Assembly (NCBI GenBank): GCA_964554105.1
Contig: CAZKNF010000072.1
Coordinates: 1 to 17,551 of the forward strand
Length of the DNA stretch: 17,551 nt
DNA from: CAZKNF01 sp964554105
Lineage (GTDB): Bacteria; Bacteroidota; Rhodothermia; Rhodothermales; VXPQ01
Direction of reading: 5' to 3'
Position 1 is the stretch's first letter. Each line of letters opens with the position of its first letter. Shown here in pieces: positions 8,102-16,034 of the stretch. Both the position numbers and the translations under genes were made by a program. The notes below the pieces were generated by a model. The model did no database searches, had not been told where the DNA came from, and worked only from the letters and a program-made list of their open reading frames with translations.

Positions 8102-8167
8102 AGATGCCGTTCGCAGCGGAAACTGCGCGATCCCCCAGACATTTCTCTAAGGGTGTCATATCAATCG

Positions 8168-9784
8168 ATGAAAACTACTATTCCTGACATGCCCGAAGGA
8201 TACTCGCTCGAGCGGCTCGGCATCGAAGTAAGGGACATCTACCGCAACCTGACGCCTGCCAGACTCTACGAGGATGCCATTCGCGACGATCCAACTGCAG
8301 CGATCGTCAGCAGCGGCGCCCTCGCAATCAAGTCAGGTGAAAAGACAGGCCGAAGTCCGGCCGATAAGCGCGTTGTCGAACATCCCGACAGCCGCGAGGA
8401 CATCTGGTGGGGAAAGATCAACATCGAGCTCGATCACGACACGTATCTCGTCAATCGAGAGCGGGCTATCGACTATTTGAATACTCGAAAACATCTCTAT
8501 GTTGTGGATGGATATGCGGGTTGGGACCCGGATCACCAGATCCGTGTGCGAATCATCTGTTCGCGTGCGTACCACGCCCTGTTCATGCACAACATGCTGA
8601 TTCGCATTCCGGACGACGAGTTGGATGATTTCGGTGAACCCGATTATACGATCATCAATGCCGGAGAATTTCCGTGTAATCATTACACCTCCCATATGAC
8701 CTCGAAAACCAGCGTCGATTTGAGTTTCGAGGATCGACAGATGGTTATTCTCGGGACCGAGTACGCGGGTGAAATGAAGAAGGGTGTATTCACCATCCTA
8801 AATTACCTTCTGCCTCGCGACGGCGTGCTCTCCATGCACTGCTCGGCGAACGAGGGACAGGATTCGGACGTCACGCTTTTCTTCGGGCTATCCGGCACAG
8901 GCAAGACGACGCTCTCGGCGGATCCGCATCGGAGATTGATCGGCGACGATGAGCACGGCTGGGGTGACCGGGGCATCTTCAATATCGAAGGCGGATGCTA
9001 TGCGAAGGTGGTCGATCTTTCCTATGAAAACGAGCCCGACATCTATGCCGCCGTGAAGTTCGGTACGCTGCTCGAGAACGTCGTATACGACAAGGATTCG
9101 CGCGAAGTGGACTACAGTGACACGTCCATCACGGTAAATACCCGAGCGTCGTACCCAATCGAGTACATGCCGGCTGCCAAAATGCCGTGCGTGGGGGACC
9201 ATCCGCAGAATATCATCTTTCTAACGTACGACGCTTTCGGTGTTCTTCCACCGGTAGCGCGCCTCACACCCGCTCAGGCGATGTATCACTTCATCAGCGG
9301 ATATACGGCGAAGGTTGCCGGCACGGAGGTCGGTGTCGACGAGCCTGAAGCAACGTTTTCTGCATGTTTTGGAGCAGCCTTTATGGTGTGGCATCCCGGA
9401 AAGTATGCCGAGATGCTGGCAGACAAGATGCGGACCCACGCTACGAACGCGTGGCTTGTAAATACCGGTTTCACAGGCGGAGGGTACGGCGTAGGCAGCC
9501 GGATAAAGCTGAAGTACACCCGCGCTGTCATCGACGCGATTCATGATGGGTCCCTTAGCGAAGCACCGAGTGAAACCGACAAGTTTTTCGGGTTTGCCGT
9601 GCCGACGCAATGCCCCAACGTACCTTCGGAGATGCTCATTCCACGGAGGACGTGGGCGGATCCGGCCGAATACGATCGTGCGGCCCGGCGCCTTGCCGAT
9701 CGCTTTCTGAACAACTTCGAGAAGTACAAGTCCGAGGTGACGTCCGAAATGATCGAGGCCGGCCCGACGCTCGAGACCGCCTGA
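8168..9784 (+). CDS. pckA: Phosphoenolpyruvate carboxykinase (ATP)
   Basis: This 538-residue cytoplasmic enzyme should convert oxaloacetate and ATP to PEP, CO2 and ADP (EC 4.1.1.49), the first committed step of gluconeogenesis. Seen in order are TGRSPADKR (60-68), GTEYAGEMKKGVF (196-208) with the metal-binding Lys205, MHCSANEG with His224, the P-loop GLSGTGKTT (240-248), and GDDEHGW (259-265) with metal-binding Asp261. NTRASYP (324-330) and SGYTAKVAGTE (377-387) follow. These are hallmarks of the ATP-dependent class, not the GTP class. ATG 8168 is chosen over GTG 8153; an AAGGGTG lies about 12 bases upstream, a loose Shine-Dalgarno match. The symporter gene converges on it with a 5-base gap. 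Confidence 0.97.
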   Translation: MKTTIPDMPEGYSLERLGIEVRDIYRNLTPARLYEDAIRDDPTAAIVSSGALAIKSGEKTGRSPADKRVVEHPDSREDIWWGKINIELDHDTYLVNRERAIDYLNTRKHLYVVDGYAGWDPDHQIRVRIICSRAYHALFMHNMLIRIPDDELDDFGEPDYTIINAGEFPCNHYTSHMTSKTSVDLSFEDRQMVILGTEYAGEMKKGVFTILNYLLPRDGVLSMHCSANEGQDSDVTLFFGLSGTGKTTLSADPHRRLIGDDEHGWGDRGIFNIEGGCYAKVVDLSYENEPDIYAAVKFGTLLENVVYDKDSREVDYSDTSITVNTRASYPIEYMPAAKMPCVGDHPQNIIFLTYDAFGVLPPVARLTPAQAMYHFISGYTAKVAGTEVGVDEPEATFSACFGAAFMVWHPGKYAEMLADKMRTHATNAWLVNTGFTGGGYGVGSRIKLKYTRAVIDAIHDGSLSEAPSETDKFFGFAVPTQCPNVPSEMLIPRRTWADPAEYDRAARRLADRFLNNFEKYKSEVTSEMIEAGPTLETA

Positions 9785-9789
9785 AGCCT

Positions 9790-11256
9790 TCACGATCCTG
9801 TAATCAACGGTAGAAAGAGATAGGATAGAATGCTGATTAAGAGGATGAATACAGCGTTCAACACCACACCGGCTCGCGCCATCTGTGGAATCGTGACGCG
9901 ATCACTTCCGAAGATGATGGCATTCGGGGGCGTCGCCACCGGGAGCATGAAAGCACAGCTGGCCGCAAGGACAGCGGGGATGCCCAGCACCATCGGATCG
10001 TGACCGAGTCCGACGGCGACCGAGGCTGCAATCGGGAGAAAAGCGGCCGTCGTCGCCGTGTTGCTCGTCAGTTCGGTTAGTACGACGATCGTCGTCACGA
10101 CGACAATAATCACGGCGAAGATCGGCCAATCCGCGAAGAGCACCATCTGTGAACCGATCCACGCGGCAAGCCCGGAATCGTTTATCGCGGATGCCAGACT
10201 CAGGCCACCTCCGAAGAGAATCAGGACCCCCCACGGCAGCCGTTCCGCGGTCTTCCAGTCGAGAACAAATGTCGCGGTATTCAGATCGACCGGCAGCACG
10301 AACAAAAGCAGCGCCATCGTGATCGCGATGCCGGCGTCGGAAAGACCCGGGACGACCGCTTCGGCGAGCGGCCGCGTGATCCACAGGATCGCTGCTGCGA
10401 CAAAGACCGCTCCCACCAGCTTCTCCCCCCGGTGCATTGGACCCATTTCCTGAAGCAGTCCGGCGAAGTATGAACGTCCTCCGGGTATCTGCGTGATGTG
10501 GATCGGGTAAATGACGCGAACCAGAACGGTCAACATCAAGGGGAGCGCGATAATCACAAGCGGAAGGCCAAAGGCCATCCACTCGGCGAATCCGATGGTG
10601 CGATCATACGTCTCGAGCATGAATCCCGCGAAAAACGCATTTGGGGGCGTTCCAATCAGCGTCGCGATCCCGCCGATACTGCACGAATATGCGATCGTCA
10701 GCATCAAGACGATGGCGAAATTTTTGCCTGTGGTCGCATCATCGCGCTGTACGAGCTCGATGACCGACAATCCAATTGGAAGCATCATCAAAGCTGTTGC
10801 CGTGTTGCTCACCCACATGCTTAGAACTGCCGAGGCGACGGCGAATCCAATAATCACCGCCAGTGGTCGGGCACCGATTGATGTGACGATCGTGAGGGCG
10901 AGACGTCGGTGGAGATTCCATCGCTCCATACCCAGAGCGATGAGAAATCCGCCCAGAAACAGAAAGATGAGCGGATTGGCGTACGGTGCTGCCGCACTAC
11001 CGATATCCGCGACACCGAGCAGTGGGAAGAGCACGAGAGGAAGGAGTGCCGTCGCGGCGATGGGAGCGGCTTCGGTCATCCACCAGACGGCCATCAGGAG
11101 TCCGATCGCCGCCGTTCGCCAGGCGGCCGGCTCGAGACCTTCGGGTGCAGGCATCAGGGCCATCGCCGCAAGAAGGAGCAATCCTGCCGCAAAGCCGATA
11201 CGCTGATGCAATCTGTAGGGCAGCGCAGTGGAGATATCGGCCTGTTCCATCGGCAT
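9790..11256 (-). CDS. DASS/SLC13-family sodium:dicarboxylate symporter
   Basis: This 488-residue inner-membrane protein probably imports C4-dicarboxylates (succinate, malate, fumarate) with sodium ions. It is strongly hydrophobic with about 11-12 membrane segments. The two-fold family repeat is clear: SNTAT motifs at about 150-154 and 398-402, each in a re-entrant loop that binds sodium and the substrate carboxylates, and paired GTPPNAFFAGF (202-212) and ATPPNAIIFG (441-450) segments. The first hydrophobic segment begins near residue 20. Starts at 11256 or 11250 (second Met) are both plausible. The gene ends 5 bases from the convergent pckA stop. PEP carboxykinase can act on oxaloacetate derived from imported C4 acids, which supports dicarboxylate as substrate. 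Citrate, sulfate or other anions transported by family members cannot be excluded. Confidence 0.92.
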   Translation of the reverse strand: MPMEQADISTALPYRLHQRIGFAAGLLLLAAMALMPAPEGLEPAAWRTAAIGLLMAVWWMTEAAPIAATALLPLVLFPLLGVADIGSAAAPYANPLIFLFLGGFLIALGMERWNLHRRLALTIVTSIGARPLAVIIGFAVASAVLSMWVSNTATALMMLPIGLSVIELVQRDDATTGKNFAIVLMLTIAYSCSIGGIATLIGTPPNAFFAGFMLETYDRTIGFAEWMAFGLPLVIIALPLMLTVLVRVIYPIHITQIPGGRSYFAGLLQEMGPMHRGEKLVGAVFVAAAILWITRPLAEAVVPGLSDAGIAITMALLLFVLPVDLNTATFVLDWKTAERLPWGVLILFGGGLSLASAINDSGLAAWIGSQMVLFADWPIFAVIIVVVTTIVVLTELTSNTATTAAFLPIAASVAVGLGHDPMVLGIPAVLAASCAFMLPVATPPNAIIFGSDRVTIPQMARAGVVLNAVFILLISILSYLFLPLITGS

Positions 11257-11571
11257 CGGATGGCTTCGGATAGTGTTGTCCGGTGGAGTAGATCTCTACA
11301 ATGCTCTGAGCCCCCCGTACGATAGGATCTGACCAGGTGAGCTTCAAGACGCCGGTGACGGGCACCTCTAACTGCCCGGTCAGGCTCTTGAATTTTCCGT
11401 TGATTGTTGTACCATGTATCGAATTCATCGACTGACGTTGCACGGAACGCGATGAAGGAACGGAGGGCGACAGGCGCACCATTGGAGATCTCCTCTGCCG
11501 GATCGAGAGGTCGGGCGGTGGATTCCGGCCACCATGATTTCAACGTGACGGCAGGGGTGCCGACGAGGCAA
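11257..11571. other. Divergent intergenic region between symporter and biosynthetic operon
   Basis: These 315 bases must hold the promoters for the symporter (minus) and the six-gene operon (plus). I cannot pick convincing promoter boxes. The plus frame of the nucleotidyltransferase stays open through part of it, with an ATG at 11452 and a TTG at 11404, so the gene may start earlier than annotated here. On the minus strand a 57-codon stretch from an ATG at 11428 down to the symporter start reads like a beta-rich peptide (for example VPVTGVLKLTW) but then runs on as an out-of-frame shadow of the symporter. I treat it as unproven. Confidence 0.45.
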
Positions 11572-12615
11572 ATGCGACGCGCCGAAGAGCTTTCGGGCTG
11601 CGACCGTGCCGTCTTGTTGACCGCCATCTATGCCGATCTCTTCGATTATCCGCTTACGGCTGACGAGGTGTACGATCGCCTGATCGGACGAGGATTCGGT
11701 CGGCGCGATCTGGCGGCGAGTCTCGATCGCCTGAGGGAACGCTATCTCTCGTTGCGCGACGGGTTCACTTTCGTTCAGAGTCGAGGCCACCTCGTTGGAT
11801 TGCGACGAGCGCGGCGGCGACGATCAGAGGAACTGTGGTCCGGTGCCCTCCGCTATGCACAGTGGCTTGCCTGCGTGCCGTTCGTGAGGATGGTCGCGGT
11901 ATCCGGTTCTCTGGCGGTAAACAACTCGAATGGCACCAGTGACGTCGACGTCTTCTGCGTGACGGACGCTCGTCGGCTCTGGGCCGCCCGGCTCTTCATC
12001 GTACCCCTCTCGAAACTCACCCGTCTTCTGCCGTCCATCTTTCCTCTGTATCTGTGCCCGAATTACGTCGTCTCGATGGAGGCGCTGGACGTCCGCGACA
12101 GAAATCTCTTCACCGCGCACGAGGTACTGCAGGCGGTTCCTTTATACGGCGGAGACGTGTACCGGAAATTCGTTCAACGCAATCGATGGGCGTGCCGCAT
12201 GCTCCCGAACCTTCGATGGGAAGCCGTACAAAAGGATCAGCTGGACACGGCAAAGCCAGCGGCGACGCGCCTGATCGAACGGATCCTCGGCGGACGCGCC
12301 GGCGACGTCCTGAACCGGTTTGTTTATCGATCTTTTACCGCATTCTACCGGTGGCGGGCGCGGCGAAACGGCTGGGATTGGAATCGTCTTTCGACTGCAT
12401 ATCAACTTGAACGCTATACCGTACCGGAAGGCGGATATGCTTCCGTAATCGCAGACCTGTTCCGCGAACGGACTCGCGACATCACGAAAGGCGCTATCTC
12501 GGCCTCCGAACTCAACCTGCTCTTTCCGGATGGGCAGCATGAAGATCCCGCCTGTTACGATTGGAAAGCGCTCTTCCGCAAAGAGTACAGTTCGGGCGTT
12601 ACGGAGGCGGCATGA
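11572..12615 (+). CDS. Winged-helix + pol-beta-type nucleotidyltransferase, first gene of the operon
   Basis: This protein of about 347 residues carries a minimal nucleotidyltransferase core: GS at residues 112-113, then a DVD pair (Asp124, Asp126) in SDVDVF, the metal- and NTP-binding signature of the pol-beta/kanamycin nucleotidyltransferase superfamily. Before it, residues 12-70 (LLTAIYADLFDYPLTADEVY through DGFTFVQ) resemble a winged helix. The rest is helical, with LCPNYV near 161-166, NLFTAHE near 178-184 and LPNLRW near 211-216. Such enzymes transfer a nucleotide to a small molecule or protein; the acceptor here is unknown. The stop overlaps the radical SAM start (ATGA). The start is uncertain: ATG 11572 matches the conserved domain edge, whereas ATG 11452 would add 40 residues that look disordered. 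It could also be a regulatory or catalytically altered member. Confidence 0.82.
   Translation: MRRAEELSGCDRAVLLTAIYADLFDYPLTADEVYDRLIGRGFGRRDLAASLDRLRERYLSLRDGFTFVQSRGHLVGLRRARRRRSEELWSGALRYAQWLACVPFVRMVAVSGSLAVNNSNGTSDVDVFCVTDARRLWAARLFIVPLSKLTRLLPSIFPLYLCPNYVVSMEALDVRDRNLFTAHEVLQAVPLYGGDVYRKFVQRNRWACRMLPNLRWEAVQKDQLDTAKPAATRLIERILGGRAGDVLNRFVYRSFTAFYRWRARRNGWDWNRLSTAYQLERYTVPEGGYASVIADLFRERTRDITKGAISASELNLLFPDGQHEDPACYDWKALFRKEYSSGVTEAA
12603..12607 (+). promoter_or_regulatory. Shine-Dalgarno GGAGG for the radical SAM gene
   Basis: GGAGG lies 7 bases before the ATG at 12615 and 4 bases before the ATG at 12612. The spacing favours the second ATG, which would shorten the protein by one residue. 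The site lies inside the end of the nucleotidyltransferase gene, consistent with coupled translation. Confidence 0.75.
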
Positions 12616-14144
12616 TGGATGTTCTTCTCGGCCAGGCCTACCACCTTCGGTTCGATCCCAAGTTATGGCGTGCGATGGAGCCGTATCCCCCGCTCGGCAC
12701 GCTCTACGCCGCGGCCGTACTGCGCCGGAGAGGGCATTCCGTTGCACTTCACGACTCCATGCTTGCCGCCTCGGAACAGGAATGGACGGCCGCCCTGGAT
12801 CGGGTCCGGCCGCGGTTTGCAATACTCTACGAAGACAACTTCAACTATCTCTCGAAGATGTGCCTTCTTCGCATGCGTCAAGCAGCGATGCGCATGATCG
12901 CCTCGGCCCGCGAGCGCGGCTGCACGACCCTCGTTTGCAGCGCCGATGCGACGGACCACCATGAAAAGTATCTCCGGGCCGGAGCCGACATCGTGCTGCT
13001 CGGCGAGGGGGAAGCGACGCTCGAGAATCTTTCTGATTTTTTTAACGGTGCGTCTCGGAAGGCGCTGGAGGACATCCACGGAATCGCGTTTCTGAAGGGA
13101 GACAAGGTGGTCACTACGCCTCGGCGACGAGTCATTCGCCACCTCGACGCCCTTCCGCGAGCGGCGTGGGATCTCGTCGACCTTGATCGATACCGCCGCA
13201 TATGGCGCGACCGGCACGGGACCTTTTCCATCAACATGGTGACGTCCCGCGGCTGCCCATTCCACTGCAACTGGTGCGCCAAACCGATCTGGGGGCAGCG
13301 GTACAATGCACGCAGTCCTGAATCGGTGGCGGACGAGCTTATGTGGCTTCGCGAGAATGCCGGCGCCGACCATGTCTGGTTCATGGACGATATGTTGGGC
13401 ATCAAGCCTGGGTGGATGGCGAGATTTGCCGAGCTCGTGCAAGAGCGGGATATTCGGACGCCGTTTAAGTGCCTCAACCGCGTCGATCTGCTCCTTCGCG
13501 ATGGGGAGATCGAGGCCCTGCGACGTGCCGGCTGCCGGACGATATGGACGGGCGTCGAATCCGGTTCGCAGAAGATCCTAGATGCCATGGACAAAGGGAT
13601 CAACGTGGAGCAAATCCACGAGGCCGCGGATCGGGTTCGCGAGGCCGGTATACGGCTCGGCTTCTTCATTCAGTTTGGCTATCCGGGGGAGACGCGCGCC
13701 GACATCGAAATGACATTCGACCTCGTACGCAGGTGCCGGCCGGATCAGATCGGTGCGTCGGTTTCGTATCCGCTGCCCGGCACGAAGTTTTACGACATGG
13801 TGCGCAGCGAGCTTGGCAAGAAGCAAAACTGGTCGGATTCCAACGATCTGGCGATGCTGCACGCCGGCGCGTTTTCGACGCAGTTCTATCGGCGCCTTCA
13901 CCGTGTTCTCCACAAGGAATTCCGCGCACGCAAGGCGTACCACGCGCTGCGAGAGGGGCTCCGGACGCCCTCGCGGCTGGCGCCGAGCCACGCTCACGAG
14001 GCGGCCGCACTGCTCTATAATGCGGCAATGCTTCCGGTTGAGCGATTAAGGATGAATCGTGCCGCCCGCCGGTCGCACGAGGGAATCGGTGACCTCCAGG
14101 GGCGGCTGTCTCCCGAGGCCGCTGCAATACCCTCGCCACACTGA
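12612..14144 (+). CDS. B12-binding-domain radical SAM enzyme (COG1032-like)
   Basis: This 510-residue protein has an N-terminal Rossmann-like region typical of cobalamin-binding radical SAM enzymes: PYPPLGTLYAAAVLRRRGH at about 24-42, and LLGEGEATLENL at 129-140. The radical SAM barrel follows, with the cluster motif C215-x3-C219-x2-C222 in TSRGCPFHCNWC. Further marks are FMDDM (257-261), the SAM-contacting GVESGSQ (314-320) and FGYPGE (355-360). No canonical DxHxxG lower-axial histidine motif is seen, as in many class B methylases, so cobalamin may bind base-off without histidine. Known members perform C-methylation, ring contraction or cyclisation at unactivated carbons. Position in an operon with three methyltransferases suggests tailoring of the same product. 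The first ATG overlaps the previous stop (ATGA). The C-terminal 70 or so residues are Arg/Ala-rich and unassigned. Confidence 0.92.
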   Translation: MMDVLLGQAYHLRFDPKLWRAMEPYPPLGTLYAAAVLRRRGHSVALHDSMLAASEQEWTAALDRVRPRFAILYEDNFNYLSKMCLLRMRQAAMRMIASARERGCTTLVCSADATDHHEKYLRAGADIVLLGEGEATLENLSDFFNGASRKALEDIHGIAFLKGDKVVTTPRRRVIRHLDALPRAAWDLVDLDRYRRIWRDRHGTFSINMVTSRGCPFHCNWCAKPIWGQRYNARSPESVADELMWLRENAGADHVWFMDDMLGIKPGWMARFAELVQERDIRTPFKCLNRVDLLLRDGEIEALRRAGCRTIWTGVESGSQKILDAMDKGINVEQIHEAADRVREAGIRLGFFIQFGYPGETRADIEMTFDLVRRCRPDQIGASVSYPLPGTKFYDMVRSELGKKQNWSDSNDLAMLHAGAFSTQFYRRLHRVLHKEFRARKAYHALREGLRTPSRLAPSHAHEAAALLYNAAMLPVERLRMNRAARRSHEGIGDLQGRLSPEAAAIPSPH

Positions 14145-14185
14145 TCCTCTTCCAATTGCCCCTTCGGGACGCTATCACATCAGTC

Positions 14186-15019
14186 ATGAATTTCGCATGT
14201 GAAATGGGATTGCAGGCGAGCAGACTGCGCGAAACACAGCACGCCTTCGACAGCGTGGCGAGCTCGTACGACGGTCCGAGCGGCAACAACGCGGTCATTC
14301 GACGCATGCGCCGAACGATGTGGGATGCAGTCGGCGACACATTTACATCGGGCGCCCTGCTGGCAGATCTGGGTTGTGGTACCGGGCTGGATGCCGCGCA
14401 CTTCGGAGAGATGGGCTACCGCGTCGCCGCACTGGATTTGTCGCCCGAGATGATCGCGCGAACGCGTCAGCGCGTACAACAGGCCGGCCTCGAGGATCAG
14501 ATCTCCGTTCACCAACTTGGCATCCATGAGATGGATGGCCTAAAAGCCGGCCCTTTCGACGGCATGTACTCGAATCTCGGTGCGATGAACTGCGTGCCGC
14601 ACCTTTCGTCTGTGTCCGGGGCCTGTGCCCGACTTTTGCTTCCCGGTGGGCGCCTGATCGTGTCGGTCATCGGCCGCTACTGCCCATGGGAAATGGCGTA
14701 CTATCTGATTCGAGGACGCCCGGCACGCGCTCTCGTGCGGTTACGGCGCGGGATGGTGCCGGTCGGACTCAACGGCGGCACCGTCTGGACACGATACTAC
14801 TCCCCACGCGAGTTCTATCGGATCTTCGAACGTGATTTTTTACTGACCAGTTACCAGGCGCTGCGGCTTTTCTCACCGCCGCCGTACGTCATCGGATTTC
14901 ACCGGAACGCTGCGGCCCTTTCGACGGCATTGACCCGGCTCGACGATCGAATGGGCAGCAAACCCGTCCTTCGAAACGCCGGCGATCACTTTCTGATGAT
15001 TCTGACGAAGCGTGATTAA
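14186..15019 (+). CDS. Class I SAM-dependent methyltransferase (first of three)
   Basis: This 277-residue Rossmann-fold methyltransferase has AFDSVASSYDGP at about 20-31, motif I DLGCGTGLDAA at 61-71, the acidic end of strand 2 ALDLS at 82-86, and a motif IV-like YSNLGAMNCV at 128-137. LLLPGGRLIVSVIGR (150-164) fits motif VI. It should transfer a methyl group from SAM to an O, N or C atom of an unknown acceptor; the hydrophobic C-terminal half (for example FSPPPYVIGF) hints at a hydrophobic substrate, which is only an inference. ATG 14186 is preferred, 41 bases after the radical SAM stop. A TTG at 14156 would add 10 residues and tighten the junction. Its stop codon overlaps the next gene's GTG start by 8 bases. 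Confidence 0.9.
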   Translation: MNFACEMGLQASRLRETQHAFDSVASSYDGPSGNNAVIRRMRRTMWDAVGDTFTSGALLADLGCGTGLDAAHFGEMGYRVAALDLSPEMIARTRQRVQQAGLEDQISVHQLGIHEMDGLKAGPFDGMYSNLGAMNCVPHLSSVSGACARLLLPGGRLIVSVIGRYCPWEMAYYLIRGRPARALVRLRRGMVPVGLNGGTVWTRYYSPREFYRIFERDFLLTSYQALRLFSPPPYVIGFHRNAAALSTALTRLDDRMGSKPVLRNAGDHFLMILTKRD

Positions 15020-16034
15020 CCGAAAAGTTCATATCGAGAACGAGGCGGATCGGTTCGAATGGGCATGTCCGACGTGTCTCAGTTCGCTCGAGTTCGCGGA
15101 CGGGAGCTCGGTTTGCTTCACATGTCGGATGACCTACAAGCACCGTCACGGCATCAAGATTTTCCTTCCACCGAATCGCGCGACGGGTTTCGCTGAGTTT
15201 TTGAAGCAGTACGGAGTCATTCGTCGACGCGAGCAGTGGGGCCGATCCACCGGCGCTTACTACCGCTCGCTCCCGAAGGTCGGCCGAGACGATCCCAATC
15301 GCGACATATGGAACGTGCGATGCCGGACTTTCCGGACCTTCGTCAACCGCACGCTGACACCGCTCGAGCGCATCCATGAACGGCCGCTCCGTGTGATCGA
15401 TCTGGGCACCGGAAACGGATGGCTCGCGAACCGACTTGCGTCCCGCGGCCATCACGTCGCGGCCGTCGACGTGCAGACGGACGAGCTTGACGGGCTGGGC
15501 GCACATACGAATTACACCGTCGGATTCACGTCTGTACAGGCTGAATTTGACCGACTCCCATTCGCGGGCGGGCAGTTCGATCTGGCGATTTTCAATGCTT
15601 CCATGCACTACTCGACGGACTGCAAGACCACGATCGGCGAGGCCTTCCGTGTCCTTCGTCACACGGGAATCCTCGTTATTCTCGATACCCCCGCTTACCG
15701 GAACTTCGAAGAGGGCCGGCGGATGGTTCAGGCTAGAGAGCGCGAGCATTTCTCGAACTTCGGATTCGCCTCGAGTTCACTGGATAGCGAGCACTTTCTT
15801 ACTCCTCGCAAGCTAAACGAACTCGCCCGGCACACCGGCGCCTCCTGGTCCGTCGTTCAACCGTATCACGGCCCCAGATGGGTGCTGCGACGGATAGCGG
15901 CACTGATCCTCAGGCGTCGTCCGCCGGCTCGTTTTCCCATCATATCGACGAACAAACCGCCTCCCTCACGTCGCCACAGTTCGACGTATCGGCGGAGTCC
16001 GATCACCCGAATGCAGACGGAGGATTCTCTTTGA
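15012..16034 (+). CDS. Class I SAM-dependent methyltransferase with N-terminal zinc ribbon (second of three)
   Basis: This protein of 340 residues begins with a zinc-ribbon-like module, C19-P-T-C22 and C35-F-T-C38, similar in layout to Trm112-like ribbons. A linker with many basic residues follows, then a methyltransferase core: VIDLGTGNGWLANRL at 128-142 (motif I), AVDVQ at 151-155, LPFAGGQFDLAIFNASMHY at about 182-200, and AFRVLRHTGILVILDTP near 211-226. The start is the GTG at 15012, overlapping the previous stop by 8 bases; no ATG precedes the ribbon, so a later start would destroy it. The conserved-looking part ends near residue 312 (ARFPIIS). The last 28 residues are Arg/Ser/Pro-rich and may exist mainly because the next gene's translation signals lie inside them. 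The acceptor is unknown. Confidence 0.9.
   Translation: MINRKVHIENEADRFEWACPTCLSSLEFADGSSVCFTCRMTYKHRHGIKIFLPPNRATGFAEFLKQYGVIRRREQWGRSTGAYYRSLPKVGRDDPNRDIWNVRCRTFRTFVNRTLTPLERIHERPLRVIDLGTGNGWLANRLASRGHHVAAVDVQTDELDGLGAHTNYTVGFTSVQAEFDRLPFAGGQFDLAIFNASMHYSTDCKTTIGEAFRVLRHTGILVILDTPAYRNFEEGRRMVQAREREHFSNFGFASSSLDSEHFLTPRKLNELARHTGASWSVVQPYHGPRWVLRRIAALILRRRPPARFPIISTNKPPPSRRHSSTYRRSPITRMQTEDSL
16019..16023 (+). promoter_or_regulatory. Shine-Dalgarno GGAGG deciding the third methyltransferase start
   Basis: GGAGG ends exactly 7 bases before the TTG at 16031, which overlaps the preceding TGA stop as TTGA. This identifies TTG 16031 as the likely start instead of the ATG at 15878, which would force a 157-base gene overlap and has no such site. 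Confidence 0.7.

Noticed and set aside
9755..9766. GGCCGGCC palindrome near the end of pckA
   Set aside because: Short, inside coding sequence, no U-tract; expected by chance in GC-rich DNA.
10511..11206. 231-codon plus-strand open frame inside the symporter
   Set aside because: It is a shadow of the conserved membrane protein on the other strand; no own motifs.
11452..11571. Upstream ATG 11452 for the nucleotidyltransferase
   Set aside because: The extra 40 residues look disordered and precede the conserved domain edge; kept as an alternative only, since neither start has a well-spaced Shine-Dalgarno site.
14889..15749. 286-codon minus-strand open frame
   Set aside because: It lies antisense across two methyltransferase genes that have clear motifs, and has no recognisable domain.
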